A stretch of 64,000 nucleotides of DNA, from positions 58,989 through 122,988 of the forward strand of contig JAUGWO010000172.1 of assembly GCA_049724395.1 (NCBI GenBank). Direction: 5' to 3'. This DNA comes from Spongospora subterranea f. sp. subterranea (taxonomy: Eukaryota; Endomyxa: Phytomyxea; Phytomyxea; Plasmodiophorida). Made by a program: the position numbers and the translations under genes. Below, in pieces: positions 44,684-55,860 of this stretch. The notes beneath the pieces were generated by a model. The model searched no databases. It saw nothing but the letters and a program-made list of their open reading frames with translations, and was not told the origin of the DNA. Each line of letters begins with the position of its first letter. Positions within the stretch are counted from its first letter, which is position 1.

Positions 44684-45815
44684 ATGCACAGCATTACAGT
44701 TGCCGCCCTATTGGGAGTTATCGTCGCCGTCGAGGGCTTCGCACCGAATGTTGGCCCGGTCGCCAGTACAGGGTCGTTTGACAGAGCCAATAAAGACAAG
44801 TTCAGGAAAGGATATACCACGAACACCCATGATGTTATCAAGCAAGCAGACTCCGACAGTCAGCTAAAAACATTTGATCGCGAGAACAACGGTCTCACAG
44901 CGTCCAAGGCTGCATCAATTGGTGTTGGCCCATTTGGAGGCGTGGCTGATGGTGCACGAGCGATAGGATTGGCCAATCAATACGATAGAGGAGTGGCGAA
45001 ACAAGATCTCTCGCGTGTGGCAAAGCAACACGCCGATAGCGAGTCGTCGGCGCTGGATGTTGGAAACGTGAAGGGAAGAGCGACAAGCGATGCAGCGATC
45101 GATGCTGTTGGATACGGCCCATCGATTGGATCAGCCGCTTCGGATATCAACCAGCATCGGCATCAGGATATATCTGACCGAAGCCATGTAGACCAGTCGC
45201 TAGTGCAATCACTGACCAATAACGAGCGATACGATCGTGGTGTTAACAACGCCAATATCGTATCCCAAGCGGCGATTGCCGATGGGGCTTTGAGCACTGG
45301 AGCCAGTCAAGTGGATTTCGCCCACAGCCGGGACCGGGCTCATTTCGTGAACACAATCCCTGGAGCTGGAACCACGAACAGACTCCCGTCAAGCTAATGT
45401 CGTTAATCACGCCGTTAATGACGCATCAGCGGAGAAGGCAACCGAGACCAATTCCGTTATCGGAGGTGTATTTGGTGGAGCAGCGGGAGAAAGCGCTAAT
45501 ATCGGTCGGGAACGTGCCCATCAACGTGCATTCCACCACGACGATGTGTCTGAATCCCATGGTTTCGAGGCAGGAATTGTTAAAAATCTAGATTCCGATT
45601 GGGCGAAAGGCACGAAATCGTCCTCTGCCGGTATTGATGGGTTGGCAGGAGCCAGTTCAGGATTGTCAAAAGCTGCTTTGGTTGTTGGGCATGACCGAAG
45701 CAATGAAAACATTGATCTCGCCAATAATGCTCACAAAGCCACATCGGCCACATCGAAAGCCTTTGATGACCGCGATTCAGAACATAATATTGCGTCGAGT
45801 GCAGATATTAGTTGA
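44684..45815 (+). pseudogene. Secreted cysteine-free repeat protein, copy 3 (frameshifted)
   Basis: Signal peptide and the first 235 or so residues match copies 1 and 2 almost exactly. Near 45377 one extra A (ACCACGAACAGACTC against ACCACGACAGACTC) sends the frame to a stop at 45397. After that the original frame is still open to 45815, with the last repeats intact and only a few substitutions. The break therefore looks recent, or could be an assembly error. The upstream block is fully conserved, so a shortened 238-residue secreted product is possible. Confidence 0.75.
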
Positions 45816-46566
45816 TGAAGAATGCCAAACAATGTATAGATAAAGCCATTTCATGTAGAAACGCCCCTTCATCAGTTGATATAGATGAAGAAATATCAGC
45901 CGACTGGATTGAATAGAAGAAATTGCATTGATTCACTTCAGAGGTCGCAATTCGGAGGGCACTTGGAGGGTGCCAGGATTAGATGACAGTACCCGTTCGC
46001 AGACGTTGATATAGGGCCTAATCTTTTTTTGCGGTGCTATATATGTCATTGATACAGGATCTGCTCATGGATCCTCAAAAGTTTTGATCAGAGAAAAAAC
46101 TACTCGCCATTTAAGGCTGATTCGCTGGCCTCACCAGCTAAACAAACAGTATACTTCCCCTTTTTGCGTCGAGGAGTAAGTTCTGGTGAAAAAACCACTT
46201 TTGCTGGTTTTCGAACTCTGTAGGCTACGTTTTTTGAGCTTTTATTTACTCGAGAATCATCCATCATTCCGCAGTTACAGTAGCCAAATTCCAATATAGA
46301 GAATTACTGTTTGTTAGCTGGCGAGGGCAGGGCATCAGACTCAAAATTACGAGATATTTCCGTCGGATCTCGAATTCCCTACTTCTGAGGATCCAGCAAC
46401 ATTGCACCGCAAAATAGGGACGGCTCAACCTCTGCGAAACACCGCACTGAAGTGCATCTGGTGTTTCGTCGCCTCATTTGATGGGGGTCGATCGGTTTTT
46501 TTGTTTCGAGTCTACCCCAGGCAGTTCACTCTCCCACTTTCATATTTCGGTTGTAGCGCTGCAATC
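45816..46566. other. Intergenic
   Basis: No gene recognised. A 64-codon minus-strand reading at 46100-46294 has no family signature. Confidence 0.4.
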
Positions 46567-47319
46567 ATGGAGCTCTCCTCTTCGCCGTCGGCATCTGGAG
46601 CCACGACCCCGGACGTCAAACCTGACTTGACCGACTTGGAGACTACTAATGCTGACAGAATTGCTATATCAAGCCGAAGTCCAGGGCAAGCGGGTACGAA
46701 ATGGCCTCAAACCGAAGGCCTGAAAGTGTGCAGTCGCTAATCTCGCAGCGATCGGCCTTTATCGCGATGTAAAATGGCTTAAAGAGCCATTGCGTTATGT
46801 GAGTGAGTGTTTTTCCAAATGCTGGTCCCTCAAAATACACATCGAAAATAAATATACTTTGTATTGTCCCTTCAAGAACAAGTTTGGATGGGACTGGAAC
46901 TATGAAACTCACACGCCTGAGAACCCCGATCAATGCTGCGATCATTTTTTGAAGGTAAAAGAAGGTAAACGTCTAATTTTGAAACTGATTAGATGCGAAA
47001 TCTGTGTACTAACAATTTTGGAGAAACATGCGCAAGGCGAGCGTGGATCAAGAATTCTTTCGTCATGTTGGAACAACTGTACCATTTGTACAGAATTCGG
47101 ACAGTGATTGAAGAAGCAGCGGTATCGAGTGCTAGCCAGATTACGAAGGACAGTGACCCAACCGATTATGATTTCGACAAAATGGACGAAACAATTCTCG
47201 AACCACGCCTTGTATGCGGACCTTTTGATCTCGGGGTTATCCGGCTCCAGTCTATTGATCCGACAGTGCAGCGACTACATCAAGATGAGACCGGTGTAAC
47301 ATGTACAGGATCAGTCTGA
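46567..47319 (+). CDS. Unrecognised possible spliced gene
   Basis: An ATG at 46567 opens a serine/threonine-rich start (MELSSSPSASGATTPDVKPD). A later stretch ending at 47319 (VMLEQLYHLYRIRTVIEEA, then DYDFDKMDETILEPRL) also reads like coding sequence. The pieces lie in different frames, and I could not place the introns between them with confidence. No domain is recognised. They could also be two separate readings. Confidence 0.3.
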
Positions 47320-47361
47320 ATCGCCATTAGTAACCACATCAATGATCATTCCAATCAAGTA

Positions 47362-49726
47362 ATGGACGGCAATGGGGCGGACAACGCCGATGATTGGGAT
47401 GAACCGGTGCAGTATGCCGGCCAATCACAGAGCGGCCCTGCACCACTCGTGAGGACATACGACGCGCCAGTAAGGTTGCCGGCGACATTAACACCGATCT
47501 CTTCTGGTTCCTCTCACAAACTGTGTCTTATTCAACGCCACCTCAACCAATTAATCACTGCTTCTCCTGGCGTGAAACCGTCCCCGCCGCTTGCTGCCTA
47601 CAGCGTTTCGGCCACCGACAGTTGTTTTGGATCATTGTTGGCCTCTTGCACCAAGAAGGAGGAGTCAGTTTCTGTTATAGACGATGAACCAGACTTCTCA
47701 GCATTTTGTGCATCTACTCCTTCCCCTGCTGCGTCGCGATCGCAGTCCACATCGATAGTCAAGGTATTTAAGCGTCACCGGCGTACTCCCTGTAAGATTT
47801 CACCAGTTCGTGCTCATGGTATAGCTGCTCAAGTGTCACCACAACAGCCGTTATCAAAAAAACTCTTCCTTGATTTGCATGGGGATCGTACGAGACCTTC
47901 ACAACTGTGTTCACAAATACTTTCACCACTCCACAGGCCGGCACGTCAACCGTCGGCTTACGACGATGATGTCTACAATCTGTGCTCTGATGATATTGTT
48001 GTTGATAATTTTCAATCAAAAGTTGCTTTTCCATCTTCGTTAGGGTCAATCGTTGTTGATGAAATATTCACGCAGGAAGGAATTTCCAGAAATCCCATTT
48101 CCATTCCTAGTGGTCAACAAAATCAAAAAACGCCAAACATGGCTGACTGACGTTGATTTGAATCTCTCGCCTCCCAAAAGTCTTCCAAAATCGCACGCCG
48201 TTGACAGTTTTGCTAATTCTGGTCGTCGTCATAAGGTATCAGGTCGCCCGGGCAATCTTAGGTACTCTTCGAATGTTTTCGTGAAAGCATTCCGTAATTA
48301 TTCATCGTAATTATATTAGTATGATGCTGCGAACAGCTGATCGGCGTGCTTGTACTGCAAGGTCATTGTTTCATTCTGGTGCGCCCGGCTTTGACCTCAA
48401 CATAAACCGTTCGTGCTGGTACTACATCATATCTTACGTTTTCCATGCTCGATGTGATATTTATGAATGCTTGTGTTTAACGAAGCAATGTACCGATGCA
48501 TATATGCTTGCGAAAGTTCTCGTTCATGATGATTTATGGACCAGCTGCGGTTCATTAAAGGTTGGGCAGTTCATTCGTTCACCTGATAAAGATTTTTGCA
48601 ATGCTTTGCACATACATGGCGCTCTCCCTATTGTTTTTGCGACATCAATAACAGTCGATTCCGGATTATCTTCTTCATTTTCCTGCTTCAATGTTACAAG
48701 GAGAGATTTTATTACTTACCTCGGCGACGGCTGTGATCGAAAAGCGAACATGTTTTGCTTTTGACGACGCTGCAGAAGGATCCGGTGAGCTGAGTTCATT
48801 TGTGTCGTGCTCAGATGCCGATCCTTCGGATCTTGTGAGGCATGAACTGTTTGGTATTGTGCAGCGCCTTTCAGTTCGTAGCGGAGCCCATAATCTCCAT
48901 AATCATACTGATTCGACAGCCACTTCTTCGCAAAGTAAGATTAGTCATCTACTTTGTTACGAGTAAACTGACACATTGACCAGGATTGTTTCGTTCTTAT
49001 TTAATTCTGCAGACTCGTTTTGGTAATTTGGCAGAAATTGCGCTTGATAGTGACATGTGGGCAAAGTGGCGCGATGTTTTATCGAACAGTGAAGGCTCTG
49101 CGCTGCACTGTCAAAGACTTACACAGCGAATTCGCTCCGAAAGGTCCAATTTGCACACAAGGTCGTTGGAGACGCTCTTCGGGAACCTATCTAGTGACGA
49201 AATACCCCTTTTTGATGTGATACCCCAGAGCATTGTAGTTATGAGTTGCGCCACGACTATTTGCGACGTACAGTTTCACAGGCCACATGTTTTGCCCTTG
49301 TCCTCTGCAATGTCGTCACTTGCCAATTGCCGCATCTCATTTGTCGCCGGCCTTATTGAATTGGTCTGTGGTGGATTCGGCGGATGTGTTGATTACGTGA
49401 TTGTTGCTGATGAATCACTTCACGATGATTGCCGTCAGTCAACTTGTATTGTACGAGTTCTCAATGTTTTGGAATTGTCACAAACATTGTTACTATTTAA
49501 GCGTGGCGACAACATTTCATTCAGAGATGTACACGTCCATGCCAACGAAGAGGGTATTGTCGAATTTTTATTAGATGACTGGAGTCATGTGTCCTATTGT
49601 GGTCAAAGTACGGTTTCAGACCGCCGCTCGTTGGCGACTTCTGTTTACCCTGACAAGGGTGTGGCGAATCATGTGATTTTTCGATTAATCGGCATAATCA
49701 CAGCTGTCTTTGCGGTAATTTGTTAG
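47362..49726 (+). CDS. Large unrecognised protein, several exons
   Basis: Starts at ATG 47362 (MDGNGADNADDWDEPVQYAG) with about 240 residues of low-complexity Ser/Pro-rich sequence. It appears to continue through readings at about 48050-48310 (WLTDVDLNLSPPKSLPKS), 48321-48764 (SCWYYIISYVFHARCDIYEC) and 48986-49726 (FGNLAEIALDSDMWAKWRDVL). The last part ends in a hydrophobic FRLIGIITAVFAVIC. Short introns of the local type would be needed, but I could not fix the joints. No known domain, and the ordered part begins only after the disordered N-terminal third. Confidence 0.4.
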
Positions 49727-50238
49727 CTTTCTTTGTTTATCGTCATTCCCAGCGATGCATCAAGCGTGTCTGAAACCAGTATGTTTTGTAGACGTCTGAT
49801 TTGATTGTATTCGACTCCTGTGGCCGTGATTGTTCATCTTCAGAAGGATTCTCCATTTCAGCAAACTATGAGTAATCACATTGCTCGCATCGATTGCCTC
49901 AAATTGATTCTATTGGCATAGAGGCTACGAATGTCCATTTTGCGGTGACAGGCGTTGTCTTCCTTCTATTTCAAAAATGCTTACTTGTATGGTCAACTGT
50001 GGGTCTTCTAATTATCGGGTCAAGGTGAGAATTGTGTATTACCCACAAATATCGACGATAACAGGTCGACCAGATTGATCATAGGTTATTATTTTCAAAT
50101 AGTGTGCAGGAGGCAGAGATGTATATCGGTTCTCCCGTGAATGCTGATTGTATCCTAGAAAGTCCTTATGATTATGACAATCAAACGTGGCTAGCTTTGC
50201 GATGAATATTATTTATAAATAATGCTACAGTTAAAACA
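49727..50238. other. Convergent intergenic spacer
   Basis: No gene recognised between the unknown plus-strand gene and the TBC gene. Confidence 0.4.
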
Positions 50239-51358
50239 TTATCTAGAAGAAACTGCATATGATTCCTCAAGTAACTGTAGTTCTTTCTTTTTCAATTTGA
50301 TTTTTAAAGCTTTCGTGATGGTTTCTTCTGGATCAAGCTGTAGATAAAATTCTTTCATACACGTCATGATGGTTTCAAAATCCGACTTTAGGAACTGACC
50401 TGAAACCGATAGTGAGGTTCTGAAATTACAGACCAAATGATGATTGCTCGCTTACTTTGAAGCTTATCGAAAAAGTAAAGAGCAACACGGAAAATGATTT
50501 TCGGAGACTTTTCAAGCAAAAATATGTCCCAGACACGGAGAAGAACACGGAACGGCAAGTTATAACAAAAATTCGTGATGAACCATTGCATTGTCAGTGA
50601 CATTAGATCCACATTCTCCTTTTCGAAATGTGCCATGATCGCAGGATACCGACGTTCGAGCAGACGCCTGAGTTGATACACACGCACCAGCGTCAACGGC
50701 ATACCGGAAATGTATAAAGATCTCATCTTGAAACCATCGCCAGTCAACAAGCTGACCAACATCCAAAAGGCGTCTTCTTCGCCCATGTGCATGAGAAACA
50801 TTCCGGCAATGAATCCCTACGCACGATCACAAACGAAGAAGTGTAATGCAGCCACACAGTCGTACCATTCCTTGGCAATATCCGAGTTCATTATCATAGA
50901 TCGAGTAAACCTGGACAAGGCAAATAAGCATCGCAATCGTCATCCTTCAACTGTTCGTCTCTGGACCTTTAACACATTGAACAGCGCATGCTGCCCTATG
51001 CTGGCCTGATCTCTAAACAGGATATGCCTTGGAAAAGTACGATGGATGTCTCGCTCGATTTGAGCTTCCCATGTCGACGAATTCACCGCCAGTGTCTGAT
51101 GATAATAACCTATTTCAGGTCACCAATTGCCGCCCAGCATTGATAGAAGCAATCACCACCCTTCGGTGCTTCTGCTTGGGCAATATTAGACCCCGCTAAG
51201 ATCTTCCAGACGAACCCACGAACTGGGTCGGGTATTCCTTTTCGTACACGTCGTCTAACCATCTTGGGGTTTGATTTGTAGACCTTCATGTCGGAGGACA
51301 GCATCGCCGCCCATTTGGTTAGACGAGAATTATCGAGCCGGATGCGCTCTGGAGACAT
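50239..51358 (-). CDS. TBC-domain Rab GTPase-activating protein
   Basis: Several exons from ATG 51358. The TBC domain begins RKGIPDPVRGFVWKILAG. The arginine finger motif is IERDIHRTFPRH (I-x-x-D-x-x-R) and the glutamine finger is in YDNELGYCQG, both intact. Then GMFLMHMGEEDAFWMLVSLL, the YPAIMAHFEKENVDLMSLTMQWF block, and the FRVLLRVWDIFLLEKSPKIIFRVAL block, in the usual TBC order. A basic coiled tail (ALKIKLKKKELQLLEES) ends the protein at 50239. Such proteins switch off Rab GTPases in membrane traffic. The partner Rab cannot be inferred. With little outside the domain it resembles the small TBC1D10/EVI5-like group. Confidence 0.85.
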
Positions 51359-51869
51359 TATTTTCGCCTCCTGCGATACGAAACCGCTGTCACTAATTCA
51401 AACATCAGACAATTGAATATTCTAAGCTAAGCTGTAGTCAAACCCTACATTAGAAAACCATATTGATCCCTGGTAAACGCATCACAAGGATCGGCTGCCA
51501 TAGGCGGTGAGGCATTCTGTGATACGGAAAGCGGTTCGTTAACGGCTACCGATATAGCATCGTCCTGTACTGCGTTTGGCTCCATGAGCGGATGAGCTGA
51601 GGAAAGGGTGCTGTGGCGATGATGGGGGTGATCATATTGATAGCGCCATCATTACTGGGTGGAGGAGGCCTCCTGATGTCTCAATGATCACACTGTTATA
51701 ACTTATCACTGTACCATACCGTATTGTACACCTAAATAGCCCCCCAAATGTCAACCCAACATCGTGCCCGCGACTGAGACGGGAAGCTGCGGTAATTAGT
51801 GCGTATAAGTAAATATAACAACTTTATTGTAAATTTGATAGAAACATAAGAGCATCCGGCAGAGGTTGT
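51359..51869. other. Intergenic
   Basis: No gene recognised. Presumably the upstream region of the TBC gene. Confidence 0.4.
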
Positions 51870-52620
51870 TCAACCATCTTTAATTGAACCAAGTTTGCGC
51901 AGGCAGCAAAAATCAGCTGATGTTTTTTTGTCGGGAATGTCTGAACTGCCCGCGTAGACAATCGAAATCTTTGAACCGCTTGCTAACCATCTCGGGTCTT
52001 GCTTGCAGAATCTTGAGTTCACGGTTGAGTCTTCGGTCCCTGTCCGAAGTTGGATTGACTGGTGTAAAAAAATGAACTCGCCCATCTTGATACCCCTTGT
52101 CAGCCGATGGCATCTCACCCATACGTAGTTTTGGAATTACGCAATGTCGAGCGTCTGGCCATTCACCGCAAGGGACGCCTCCCGCGACATGCACAATTTT
52201 TGATACACCTATTGCAACCCCGATCTCGTAACGAAGGCCAGCATGCTTGATTTATGGGACATATCTTTCTTATCAAATATTCCTTGCTCAAACACACAGA
52301 GATCTGTACCATCGAGGGTGAATGAAGGCACAAGGCGATCCCAGTTTTCAAATCGGTCATCCCATCGGATCTGCAAGTCAGATAAGTAAAATGATTTGCA
52401 ATAAATATAAAAGGATATTTCATAGTCTAGATTGGCGATTGCTGACACCACAATCCAATCCACTTGCGGTACGTTTTTTCGTTGGTGAAAAAAACGGGAG
52501 CATGCCACATCCTCAGTTTGATAACACTGCAGAAAGAAAAGTCCCATCAATATGTGCTCGCGACGAAGATCAACAATTGTGACTCGCAAATCCAGCCATA
52601 CGCGCAAACAGGCACGCAAA
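51870..52620 (-). pseudogene. Harbinger-like (DDE_Tnp_4) transposase, decayed
   Basis: The N-terminal part (52619-52209) includes YCKSFYLSDLQIRWDDRFENW. In another frame come VAGGVPCGEWPDARH, ADKGYQDG and ARPEMVSKRFKDFDCLRGQFRH, the same motif series as at the window start. At least one frame change (near 52190-52210) and further decay at the C-terminus. No terminal repeats recognised. Confidence 0.6.
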
Positions 52621-52993
52621 CTGACACCGAAATGTGATGTCCATTTGCGCTTCCATATGCTGTTTTGAACGACCTTGAATTTGCTCGGAATATCTTTGAT
52701 CTATAAACAATAAACCATTAAGCTTCTTCTTAATTCATTGATGACTGGCAAGTCAGTCTTACTGATTTGAACCGCGAAAGTGCGTAGACTCCGTTTAACT
52801 GAAAAACCCGGTTTTTTTGGTTCAAAGATTGAAATTCGAATACTGTAGGTCTGGATTCAGGGTTGCGCAACTTCTGACTGCGCAGTATTGTAGCATGGTA
52901 CACTATCCGAAGTATAGGAATGCTCAATCTGCAGGATGTGCGCAAATGGCCCACTGCGTCGTGCTGGAGGCAGAAGACCACAAGTAATTCAAA

Positions 52994-53482
52994 ATGGTGA
53001 AGAACGCCAGCAACCGGGTGTCCGTTTTTACTAACGAGCACGCTCGGCGACTTCCGCAAATTTCAAAGAAAATTGGTGACGGCTTCAATGGATTCAAAGT
53101 CACTGGGGCTGCCGTCAAGAAAGAAGATCCGCTGTTTGCGCTACTGAACTCGAGCATGCTGGGTGGCAAGATACGGACAGCTCGACAAAACATATCAAAA
53201 AATGGTATTCGTTTACTTGTTTTACAGCTTGCACAATAGTAGATTAGTCTAATATTGCCTTTTTTCAGCAGAAGCCATGGTCGCCATCACCGGTGACGCC
53301 ACGGAAGGTGACGCGGAAGACGACCACATGCATGGGTCGAGTGCCAGAAATTGCCAATTCCCCGCCTCCCAATATAAACCCGGACGAAGAAGAGGAGTTT
53401 GCAAACACGCCCAAGTTTTGCCGACGTGCAGGATTTGAGTGTGATCTGCGGCTTTACGATCTAATATCGTTTTCCGGATAAT
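52994..53482 (+). CDS. Unrecognised small basic/acidic protein
   Basis: Starts MVKNASNRVSVFTNEHARRL at 52994. About 75 residues read cleanly to 53213. An intron of about 60-70 bases (GTATTC donor near 53210, TTTCAG near 53270) then leads to either of two overlapping readings. The one with NINPDEEEEFANTP and a C-terminal DLRLYDLISFSG looks more natural. No domain recognised. Confidence 0.35.
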
Positions 53483-54240
53483 CAAAAGTTACCGTGTTTC
53501 TAAGCATGGTATCGAATTTCAACATTGGAGCGACTGTTGCGGCAAACGGTCGCTCTCTTATAGTCACCTTTCAGCAAAAAAAAAATGTGATCCAGCTTTT
53601 TATGTCCGCCCAGATGTGGCAAATATCCTTTAGATGTCCTGAATCCCTTGCAATAGTGCAATATTATCAAGACAAAGAGCCGGAAGTGTTTACTTTGCAG
53701 ATTCCTTTTTCTAGAAAAATGGAACCAAAGATTGACAAACGGATTATCAAGTCCGAAAAACCGCACACTAGTTCAGTGATTGCTTTACATCTTTCTGCAG
53801 TTCAAGAAATTCCTATGGCGACATAGAATCTTTGGATTCTTTGTAAAAAATAAAATAAAATGTACTCCTACTGAAAACCCCTATACTGTCCGCATTTTAC
53901 CGCAGCCTCCTGCAGAAAGCTGTAACGCAATCACTGAACTAGTGTGCGCTTTTTCGGACTTGATAATCCCTTCTCAATTTTTGGTTCAATTTTTCTAGAA
54001 AAAGGAATCCGCAAAATAAACACTTCCGGCTCTTTGTCTTAATAATACTGCACTATCGCCAGGGATTCAGGGCAGCATCTCAGTATGTTTACCACATCTG
54101 GTCGGACGTAAAAAGCTGGATCACATTTCTTTTGCTGAAATGTGACTATAAGAGAGCGACCGTTTGCCGCAACAGTCGCCCCAATGGTGAAATTCGATAC
54201 CATGCTTAGAAACACGGTAACTTTTAATCCTCCTTTTCAA
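53480..54240. repeat. Large inverted repeat, arms about 320 bp
   Basis: Left arm about 53480-53800 and right arm about 53910-54240 are reverse complements at roughly 90 percent by eye (GGTATCGAATTTCA against TGAAATTCGATACC; GAGCCGGAAGTGTTTA against TAAACACTTCCGGCTC). The loop is about 100 bases. The left arm has an open reading on the plus strand (53494-53826) without known motifs. Confidence 0.8.
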
Positions 54241-55860
54241 TCACGAAGGGAGAAGCAACAGACACGTGCATTCGTGATAAATGCAGGTCATTGGATCGGA
54301 GGCTATTTGTGAACGTAGTTTGGAACTGTTTGATCTGATCCAATGTTTCGGAAACGCCTGTTGCGTTGATTAGATTAAGAAAACTTTTGTAAACCTATGA
54401 AAAAAAATACCTGGCAGTGTAATACCTAGTTCCTTCAAAATCTCCATGCGAAAATAGGCGACCCTGCCTTTGTTCCCGAAAGCTGGCGAGATGTGCCGTA
54501 TTGATTCGATGGACGGATCCGGAGCTCCAACGATCAGCTGCATCGCCGTTTTTGTTGGGAGCAGCGGAAATAATGTCAACGAGCTTTGCCTTCGTGTACA
54601 CATCCGGCTTGTTCGTACCGTAGGAAACAAAACAACTACACAAGGTTAATATCTACACATGGGGGTCTGGTACCAACACATTTGAGATTAAACAGTCGTT
54701 TATATCGAAAAAAGCGAAGGAAAGATGAGGAATCTCGCACTCCCATATATACACTCGTGATAATTATGACTCACTTCCATACGTACACTCATGATCAGGG
54801 TGTGACGCGCCTCCATATGTTCAATCACACTGACAACACAAGTCAACACATTTTCACTTCAAGACAACAAAAGTAGGTGCTACACATGAGGCAAATTTTG
54901 TGTAATTGTTTTGTTTCCTACGGTATGTGGGACATCATGTTTGTTAATGCCACGATGCAAGATAATGCACCGGTCTTTCAACCAGTGATGGACCCACAAA
55001 ACCTTGCATTCGCATTTGACATGCTCAAGATCCATCAAACAATTCTGACAAACACTATAGAGCAAGAGTTATTTTAGCCTATTCGCAAGTGTAAAACGAA
55101 CCTCTGTTTGATCAGTGATGGCTTATTCTGATTGGGCCGCTTAATAACTTGGCAATCGCTGTTGGAACAGCGGATAAGCCCTCACAAACTTTGTATTGCA
55201 GAGTTATGGCAACATCGTTGGTTTTGGGATGAGGTCATTTCTTAGGTTTTGTGCAGCGAAACTGCCAATGGCTGTATCGCTGCATCAAATTCGCTTTTTC
55301 CGACATTCGTTCGAACATGTAACTGCATTCACCGCTGATAGCCAGTGGAACGCCATCTTTGTCCAGCTGGTGCTCACTACTGTTAACAGGTGAATACTGT
55401 ATGCGAAATCACACGCTTGCCAATCCATTCGCTTCACCATGACGAGAACTGAAATGCGGATATCACGAGGTATTCCCTTCGCCACATTTTAGTTCGCGCA
55501 AAATGTGATATTCCACGTGACGCAGTTTCTAGGCCAGTATGTGCGGCCAGCTTTTGCAGGTTTTGGCCAGCGATTGCGGCCAGTTAATTCACACCCTACC
55601 AGCGGCCTAGAAACTGCGGCCAGCTAGTGCGGCCAGTGTTTTCTGTAGGCCCATAGTTTACGGTCAATTTGTGCGTGAAAAGTAGGGTGAGTACGTACCT
55701 TACCCCAAAAACGCAGTTTTAAAAATTACTGTCACGCACTATTGGTGAACGGCACGGCGTTTTGCTTTTGTGATGATTTGCGCCACGTCTTTACAAACAA
55801 CTGCCCGCTTCTTGCGCGATACTGGTTGTAAAGTAAAATTGAGATGCGCTTGGCTTGAAA
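54241..55860. other. Intergenic with a small inverted repeat and a GGCCAG cluster
   Basis: 54612-54648 and 54888-54925 form an inverted pair (GTAGGAAACAAAACAA against TTGTTTTGTTTCCTAC). Minus-strand readings at 54370-54643 have no recognised family. At 55530-55645 GCGGCCAG or similar recurs about seven times, with a TTTCTAGGCC/GGCCTAGAAA inverted pair. No gene recognised. Confidence 0.45.

Noticed and set aside
46100-46294. Small minus-strand gene with CNCGMM and RRKKGK motifs
   Set aside because: Too short, no splice partners and no recognised family.
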